The notes below the pieces were generated by a model, which was not told where the DNA came from, did no database searches, and was given only the letters and a program-made list of their open reading frames with translations. From positions 992,001-1,056,000 of the forward strand of contig NZ_JAGJBZ010000001.1 of assembly GCF_020010925.1 (NCBI RefSeq): 64,000 nt of DNA, written 5' to 3'. The position numbers and the translations under genes are program-made. Each line of letters begins with the position of its first letter. Position 1 is the first letter of the stretch. Shown in pieces: positions 59,604 through 64,000 of the stretch. Source of the stretch: Streptomyces griseiscabiei. GTDB lineage: Bacteria > Actinomycetota > Actinomycetes > Streptomycetales > Streptomycetaceae.

Positions 59604-60491
59604 CTAGGCGGCCGCAGGCGCGGGCACAGCCTCGGCGAGCCGCTCGGCGACATACGCCGCGTACAACCCCGCCACATCCACCCCATGCGCCGCGGACGAC
59701 TTGGCGAACTCCGGATTGGCGTTCACCTCAAGCACCAACAGCTCCCCGGCGACCCGGTCCTCGACCAGATCCACCCCGTAGAACCCGGGCCCCAGCACAT
59801 CCACCACCCGCTGACACAGCTTGTCGATCTCCGCGGTCACCTCGACCCGCTCGACCCGCGCCCCCAGATGCGTGTTGGTCCGCCAGTCCTCGGACACCCG
59901 CTGGATCGCCACGACGGGCGTCCGCCCCACCACCACGACCCGCAGATCGTGGCCCGGCTTGTCGACGTACGCCTGCACGACGACGGGGAACAGCTTCCCG
60001 CCCGCGTCCGCGGACTCCCGTCCCCCGGCCCACGCCTCGACACACTCCGCGTTGGCCATCTTGGTGACCCCCCGCCCCCATGACCCACTGACGGGTTTGA
60101 CGACGGCCGGCATCCCCAACTCACCGACGGCGGCGCGCACCTGGTCGTAGCTGAAGGCGTGCCGGGTGACCGGATGCGGGATGTCGTGCCGGGCGAAGAG
60201 CAGCGACTGCAGCCCCTTGTCGTTGCACGCCTCGATGACGGAGGACCGGTTGAGGGTGGTCACCCCGGCGTACTCCAGCCGCCGGGAGACGCTGATGGCG
60301 TCCCGGTGGGACAGGTTGCGGATCACGGCGAGGGCGGGCGGGCCGCCGGTGCGGCCCGCCACCACCTCCGCCAGATCCTCCATCAGCAACGGCCGGGCCG
60401 TCAGCCCCTCGGCCCGCAGCGCCCCGAGGAGCAGCTTCTCCTCGGGCCGCAGCATCGTCACCGAGAGCAGGACCTGATCGGCGGTCGTCAC
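59604..60491 (-). CDS. lysX: LysX-type carrier-protein amino acid ligase (ATP-grasp, RimK family)
   Basis: 295 residues from GTG 60491, overlapping lysW by GTGA. GVTTLNRSSVIEACNDKGLQ, AVVKPVSGSWGRGVTKM, YVDKPGHDLRVVVVG and LEVNANPEFAKSSAAHGVDVAG match LysX/ArgX. The enzyme joins the alpha-amino group of glutamate or aminoadipate to the gamma-carboxyl of the C-terminal Glu of LysW. Sequence alone does not settle which amino acid is used. Confidence 0.92.
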   Translation of the reverse strand: MTTADQVLLSVTMLRPEEKLLLGALRAEGLTARPLLMEDLAEVVAGRTGGPPALAVIRNLSHRDAISVSRRLEYAGVTTLNRSSVIEACNDKGLQSLLFARHDIPHPVTRHAFSYDQVRAAVGELGMPAVVKPVSGSWGRGVTKMANAECVEAWAGGRESADAGGKLFPVVVQAYVDKPGHDLRVVVVGRTPVVAIQRVSEDWRTNTHLGARVERVEVTAEIDKLCQRVVDVLGPGFYGVDLVEDRVAGELLVLEVNANPEFAKSSAAHGVDVAGLYAAYVAERLAEAVPAPAAA

Positions 60492-60676
60492 TCGCCCCAG
60501 TCCTCTTCCACCTCGGGGGCGAGGTCGAGCCGCGCCCCGGCGGCGGACTTCTCGACCACCTCGTGCTCCTGGCCGCAGGCCGCGCACTCGGTGATCTCCC
60601 CCTTTTCCCAGTCCTCCTGGACCTCGAATTCCGTGTCGCACACCAAGCACTTCGGTGCGGCAATGGCGGTGGTCAT
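60488..60676 (-). CDS. lysW: LysW-like amino-group carrier protein
   Basis: 62 residues from ATG 60676. Zinc ribbon with C10-x2-C13 and C31-x2-C34 (CLVCDTEFEV, ECAACGQEHEV), strongly acidic surface, and the diagnostic C-terminus EDWGE, whose last Glu accepts the substrate. Acidic carriers of this kind hold amino acids during lysine or arginine synthesis in Thermus and archaea and during vazabitide synthesis in Streptomyces. First gene of the cluster; preceded by the 11-bp repeats. Confidence 0.96.
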   Translation of the reverse strand: MTTAIAAPKCLVCDTEFEVQEDWEKGEITECAACGQEHEVVEKSAAGARLDLAPEVEEDWGE

Positions 60677-60752
60677 TTCCTCGGTCTCCCTCGTTCGTTC
60701 AATGTGAAACCGCCTCCTGTAGGAGCCCCGGAACGGGCAGGCGGAATTCACC

Positions 60753-60796
60753 GGACTTCGTTTGGACATCGCCAGGACATCGCGTGGACATCGCTC
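60753..60796 (-). promoter_or_regulatory. four 11-bp direct repeats upstream of lysW, SARP-box candidate
   Basis: GGACTTCGTTT, GGACATCGCCA, GGACATCGCGT and GGACATCGCTC start at 60753, 60764, 60775 and 60786. Constant 11-bp spacing of a heptad-like core is the format of SARP binding sites, which sit just upstream of the -10. On the coding strand the core is GCGATGTCC. No other gene is seen in 60677-61008. Confidence 0.6.
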
Positions 60797-61008
60797 CGGT
60801 CGGAGGTGGTTCCGCCAACCGCTTTCTTTGCGAACTCACACACCCGGTCCCGCGCCGTGACGACTCGTCGGCCAGGTCCGTCCAAGCGGGCGGGGCGCCG
60901 GCGGCGTACGAGCGCTGTGTGAGCGTTGCCTCAGCACCGCGTGATCACCACGCCCGCTCTACGCGCGTTTTGCGTTGGCTTTACCCGCTCTTCGACCGGA
61001 GTCCGGGC

Positions 61009-61155
61009 TCACGGCCAGCCGGGGTCGCCCGGGGCGTTGGACGCCTGGGCATGGGCGACCGTGGTGCGGTCGGCCGCCTCGGCGGTGACGGAAAGGGTCA
61101 GCACCGCGGCGGCGACAAGAGCGAGTGCCGCGGCGATTCTGTTCATGTACTTCAT
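61009..61155 (-). CDS. small secreted peptide
   Basis: 48 residues from ATG 61155, with GGGGGATACGGG upstream; ATG 61146 is a second start. Residues 1-27 are a signal peptide (RIAAALALVAAAVLTLSVTAEA). The exported remainder is only about 21 residues and ends GDPGWP, with no Cys. It diverges from a LuxR-type regulator 140 bp away. Size and context suit a signalling peptide or a small exported factor. Not recognised. Confidence 0.65.
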   Translation of the reverse strand: MKYMNRIAAALALVAAAVLTLSVTAEAADRTTVAHAQASNAPGDPGWP

Positions 61156-61295
61156 TTCCCGTATCCCCCTGAAGAATTCTCGGACTTGCGGCTCCCCGCC
61201 GCTGTCCACACGAAGAGCATGCCGGGGTCCGCCGGTTGCCGGAAGGGATTGAAGGGGTCATGATCGTGCACTGCAGGAATCTGAAGGGGGCAGGC

Positions 61296-62306
61296 ATGTG
61301 CGGAGAGTCGGACATAGGCGGGGGCGCCGAGACCCGGGGGGAGGTGTGCGGTGAAGGCATCGAGTTCTATCGCACCGCCCTGTCGGCGGGAAGGGTTCCG
61401 CGCGCGGAGGCACCCGCGTGTGTGAGCGCGTTCGGGCTCGTGGTGCCGGCGGTGGACGACCCGGAGACGCTGGTGCCGATCCCGCCCTCGGTGGCGAGCG
61501 CGGCGCTGGCGCACCCGCTGGAGCGGCTCATCCTGGACCAGCAGCAGGCCCTGGCCGCCGTACGGGCGTCGATGTCGCAGGCGGAGAGCGTCTACCGCGC
61601 CGCCCGCCGGCTGGAGAGCGAGTCCTCGCAGCGCCTCACGCCCGCACCGGCCATCACCGCCGCGCTGGACGAGGCGATCCGGGGCACGAGGAACGAACTG
61701 CTGACCGCGCACCCGGGTGGCAGACGCCCCGAGGAGGTCCTGGTCAAGGCGTTGCCGCGCACGCTGGAGGCACATCGCAAGGGCGTCAAGCAGCGCACGC
61801 TCTACCAGCACACCGTGCGCGCCCACGGGCCGACGCTCGACTACATCAAGCAGGTCACCGAGCTGGGTGTGGAGGTGCGTACGGTCGACGAGGTGTTCGA
61901 CCGGATGATCATCTGCGACCGTGCCGTGGCCTTCATCCCGGACATGGGCAAGGACCACGGCACCCACGCCCTCAAGGTCACCGACCCCGGCGTGGTGCAC
62001 TTCCTGGTCTCCGCCTTCGAGTACGCCTGGGAGCGGGCGAAGCCGGTCGTCTACGAGCACGACCAGCAACGCCCTCCGCTCCTCACCGACGAGACCCGGC
62101 TGCATGTGCTGCGCCTCATGGTCGACGGCTACACCGACGCCGCCATCGCCGGGCGGCTGGGCATCAGTGCCCGTACCGTCGCCAGCCACCTCAAGAAGGT
62201 CGGCGATCTGCTGGGCAGCAACAGCCGCGCCCAGCTCGCCTATCTCACCGCGAAGAGCGGCCTGTTGGAGGACGCGGCGGACTGCGACTGCGAGCGGCGG
62301 GCCTGA
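61296..62306 (+). CDS. LuxR-type helix-turn-helix regulator
   Basis: 336 residues from ATG 61296, chosen for the AAGGGGG site 5 nt upstream; ATG 61260 and TTG 61236 are in-frame alternatives. The C-terminal HTH_LuxR is clear (LVDGYTDAAIAGRLGISARTVASHLKKVGDLL). The middle (about 130-260) is a phospholipase-D-like/TrmB-type sensor region, with a helical segment around IEFYRTALSAGRVP at the N-terminus. No response-regulator receiver. It probably controls itself and the divergent secreted-peptide gene. Confidence 0.85.
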   Translation: MCGESDIGGGAETRGEVCGEGIEFYRTALSAGRVPRAEAPACVSAFGLVVPAVDDPETLVPIPPSVASAALAHPLERLILDQQQALAAVRASMSQAESVYRAARRLESESSQRLTPAPAITAALDEAIRGTRNELLTAHPGGRRPEEVLVKALPRTLEAHRKGVKQRTLYQHTVRAHGPTLDYIKQVTELGVEVRTVDEVFDRMIICDRAVAFIPDMGKDHGTHALKVTDPGVVHFLVSAFEYAWERAKPVVYEHDQQRPPLLTDETRLHVLRLMVDGYTDAAIAGRLGISARTVASHLKKVGDLLGSNSRAQLAYLTAKSGLLEDAADCDCERRA

Positions 62307-62342
62307 CGGAGGGGTGGCGGGCAGGGGTGTGTCGGGCGGGGG

Positions 62343-63389
62343 TCAGGCCATCCGGACCCGGAGGGAGTAGAACCGGGTCGTCTGGGCGGCGTTCTGGTTG
62401 TCGTCGCTGGTCAGGAGGACGTTCAGACGACCGCCGGCCCACGGCCCCCCGGTGACGGCCATCCCCTCGATGTTGTCCAGCAGGGGATTCGGCTGCGGCT
62501 GCTTCGCCGTGGCGCCCAGGCTCGGGCAGTCCACCAGGTCGGCGAGGAGTGCCTTGCGGACGAGCCGTACGCCGTCGCCGTCCCGGCCGGTGAGGACGTC
62601 GACGCCGCTGGTGTCGGTCGCGCGGCGGGTGTCGGCGGCGTAGAGGCGGACCGTGTTGCCGACCCCGGCGGTGAAGCCGCGCTCCAGGACGAGCAGCCGT
62701 CCGCCCGGGAGACCCGCCACCTCGACGACACCGAGGCCGGTGTCGGCGCGGTAGCCGTACTGGCCGGAGAGCGCGAAGTCCCGTCCGCCGCCGTGCCGTT
62801 GCCAGGTCTGGAGGCGGACGGTCCCGGCGGCGTCACCGAAGAGGGCCCCCTCCATGGAGGCCAGCAGCGTGCGTCCGCCGGGCAGCAGGGTGAGCCCCTC
62901 GAAGGTCTGGTTGGCGGTGGCCCGCCCGGCCGGGGCGACCTTCAGCGCGTCGGGGACGGGCAGGCTGCCGAGGATCCGCCCCCGCCGGTCGTACCGCCGT
63001 ACGGTCGGCTCGGTCTCGGAGGTGATGAGCCGGGTGCCGTCCCGGTCGACGGCCACCGCCTCGGAGTCGAGCGCGGCGCCGGTCTCGGTGACGAGCGGGA
63101 GGGCGCCCTTCGGGCGGAGCGTGCGGGGGTCGAGGGTGAGGAGGGAGGAGCGGTCGGAGACGGCGAGGAGCGAGCCGTCGCGGTCGACGGCGAGGCCGGA
63201 GAGGTTCCCGACGAACGTGTCCTCGTACGTCGTCTTGTCGAGGACGTCGGAATAACCCGCGATCGACACCGACGGCGAACAGGCGTGCGGGCGCGGCGAG
63301 TCGGCGTGCACCGGCGCGGCGGCGGCGAGTGCGGTCGTGGCCGCCGCCAGGCCGGCGGTGAGGGCGGCGAGAAGGGTTCGCAGAGGCAT
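62343..63389 (-). CDS. secreted phytase-like esterase domain protein
   Basis: 348 residues. Signal peptide ends APVHADS. The rest is a beta-propeller of the esterase-like activity of phytase family: GNLSGLAVDRDGSLLAVSDR, LDSEAVAVDRDGTRLITSE, TFEGLTLLPGGRTLLASMEG and LLDNIEGMAVTGG are blade motifs with conserved acidic residues. Exported phosphoesterase or lactonase-like activity is possible. Confidence 0.87.
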   Translation of the reverse strand: MPLRTLLAALTAGLAAATTALAAAAPVHADSPRPHACSPSVSIAGYSDVLDKTTYEDTFVGNLSGLAVDRDGSLLAVSDRSSLLTLDPRTLRPKGALPLVTETGAALDSEAVAVDRDGTRLITSETEPTVRRYDRRGRILGSLPVPDALKVAPAGRATANQTFEGLTLLPGGRTLLASMEGALFGDAAGTVRLQTWQRHGGGRDFALSGQYGYRADTGLGVVEVAGLPGGRLLVLERGFTAGVGNTVRLYAADTRRATDTSGVDVLTGRDGDGVRLVRKALLADLVDCPSLGATAKQPQPNPLLDNIEGMAVTGGPWAGGRLNVLLTSDDNQNAAQTTRFYSLRVRMA

Positions 63390-63510
63390 GGCGTCACGGT
63401 AGGACGCCCCCGGTGATACGGAGATGGCCCCGCCATGAACGTCCGGATGTCATCCGGAACCTTGGGCGCCTGATGACTCGGGACCGCGGGCCAGATGGCG
63501 ACTGCGGCCC

Positions 63511-63936
63511 CGGCGGGACTTCTCGCGCAGTTCCCCGCGCCCCTAAAGGCCCAGGCCCCTGCGGGCCTGAAAAGACCACGGGCGGACTGACGGCGGACGT
63601 CGGCGGACTGACGGCGGGCGTCGGCGGACTGACGGCGGACGTCGGCGGACTGACGGCGGACGTCGGCGGACTGACGGCGGACGTCGGCGGACTGACGGCG
63701 GACGTCGGCGGACTGACGGCGGACGTCGGCGGACTGACGGCGGACGTCGGCGGACTGACGGCGGACGTCGGCGGACTGACGGCGGACGTCGGCGGACTGA
63801 CGGCGGACGTCGGCGGACTGACGGCGGACGTCGGCGGACTGACGGCGGGGAAAAGCAAGGGGCGGAGCCCCTGCTTTTCAGGGGCGCGGGGAACTGCGCG
63901 AACAGCCCCCACGCACCCGCACCCGCCGACGAAACC
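63511..63936. repeat. dispersed inverted-repeat element, copy E, with 21-bp tandem array
   Basis: Left core 63525-63544, right core 63880-63899; flank CACCCGCACCCGCCGACGAA on the right. A GCGGGCCTGAAAAGACCAC unit follows the left core. The interior is then dominated by the 21-bp array. A hairpin-forming GGGGCGGAGCCCC precedes the right core. Fills the gap after the phytase-like gene; 63394-63912 encodes only repeat peptide and is not a gene. Confidence 0.88.
63587..63838. repeat. 12-copy 21-bp tandem array
   Basis: Twelve head-to-tail copies of a 21-bp unit beginning CTGACGGCGGACGTCGGC, with one base change in the second copy and a partial thirteenth. No spacers, so not CRISPR. Each unit contains a GACGTC palindrome. 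Confidence 0.95.
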
Positions 63937-63948
63937 CGAACCCCCGAG

Positions 63949-64000
63949 CTACTGGGCGCCCTCAGGAACCGGAACGGTCGCCTCCTGCGGCCGATCCGTC
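63949..64000 (-). CDS. possible 3' end of a gene running off the window
   Basis: A minus-strand frame enters from the right edge and stops at TAG 63951-63949, encoding a tail reading TDRPQEATVPVPEGAQ. Codon use fits a real gene end and the copy E repeat stops just before it. Only 16 residues are visible, so it is tentative and no product can be named. Confidence 0.35.
   Translation of the reverse strand, partial: TDRPQEATVPVPEGAQ

Noticed and set aside
63587..63838. Possible CRISPR array
   Set aside because: Units are contiguous 21-mers with no spacers and no cas genes nearby. The same applies to 48411-48606.
63394..63912. 172-residue minus-strand frame of SPPTSAV heptad repeats
   Set aside because: It is read entirely through the copy E repeat and its arms; similar AVPRAPE peptides appear wherever the arm is translated. 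No Shine-Dalgarno or independent coding signal.

Overview
The window looks like Streptomyces chromosome. Base composition is very high GC with GC-rich third positions. Gene content is typical of the genus: an AfsR/SARP-type giant regulator, an RsbW-like kinase / Scr1-type XRE / DUF397 trio, an actinobacterial ESX locus, an S37 tripeptidyl aminopeptidase and many Tat or lipoprotein exports. No rRNA, tRNA, CRISPR array, transposase or replication origin was seen.

Layout. 1-1.7 kb: 3' part of a zinc-type oxidoreductase and a secreted SRPBCC protein. 1.9-11.6 kb: a compact type VII (ESX) secretion operon (two WXG100-like proteins, a small membrane protein, EccD, an EspI-like MinD/ParA ATPase, EccC and a DUF6177-like protein). 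11.7-15.8 kb: a ferric/phosphonate-type ABC importer. 16-24 kb: a giant SARP/NB-ARC/TPR regulator diverging from two tandem Tat-exported paralogues that look like P47/TULIP lipid-binding proteins. 24-28 kb: regulators and two antitoxin/PIN-toxin modules arranged tail to tail, both apparently with leaderless promoters. 28-33 kb: a LacI-controlled sugar-catabolic operon. 33-44 kb: assorted metabolic, regulatory and secreted genes. 44-48 kb: a fused heterodimer-like ABC exporter.

48.7-60.7 kb on the minus strand is the most notable region. It is a nearly continuous series of translationally coupled genes encoding an amino-group carrier protein (LysW-like, ending EDWGE), its loading ligase (LysX-like), a LysZ kinase fused to a LysK-type M20 hydrolase, a LysY/ArgC reductase, a split transketolase, a DegT aminotransferase plus a truncated DegT-like partner, an ATP-grasp ligase, an amidohydrolase and an MFS exporter. 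The logic fits carrier-tethered conversion of glutamate (or a homologue) to a semialdehyde, two-carbon extension by transketolase, transamination, release, ligation and export, as in vazabitide-type chemistry, but with no NRPS or PKS here. Four 11-bp direct repeats upstream of lysW resemble a SARP binding site.

61-64 kb: a tiny secreted peptide diverging from a LuxR-type regulator, a phytase-like esterase, and the end of a further gene. Across the second half of the window, five intergenic sites carry one dispersed repeat whose arm core is GCGCAGTTCCCCGCGCCCCT. Four of them are inverted pairs bracketing a variable interior, which in three contains tandem repeats. This family is not explained by any gene in the window.
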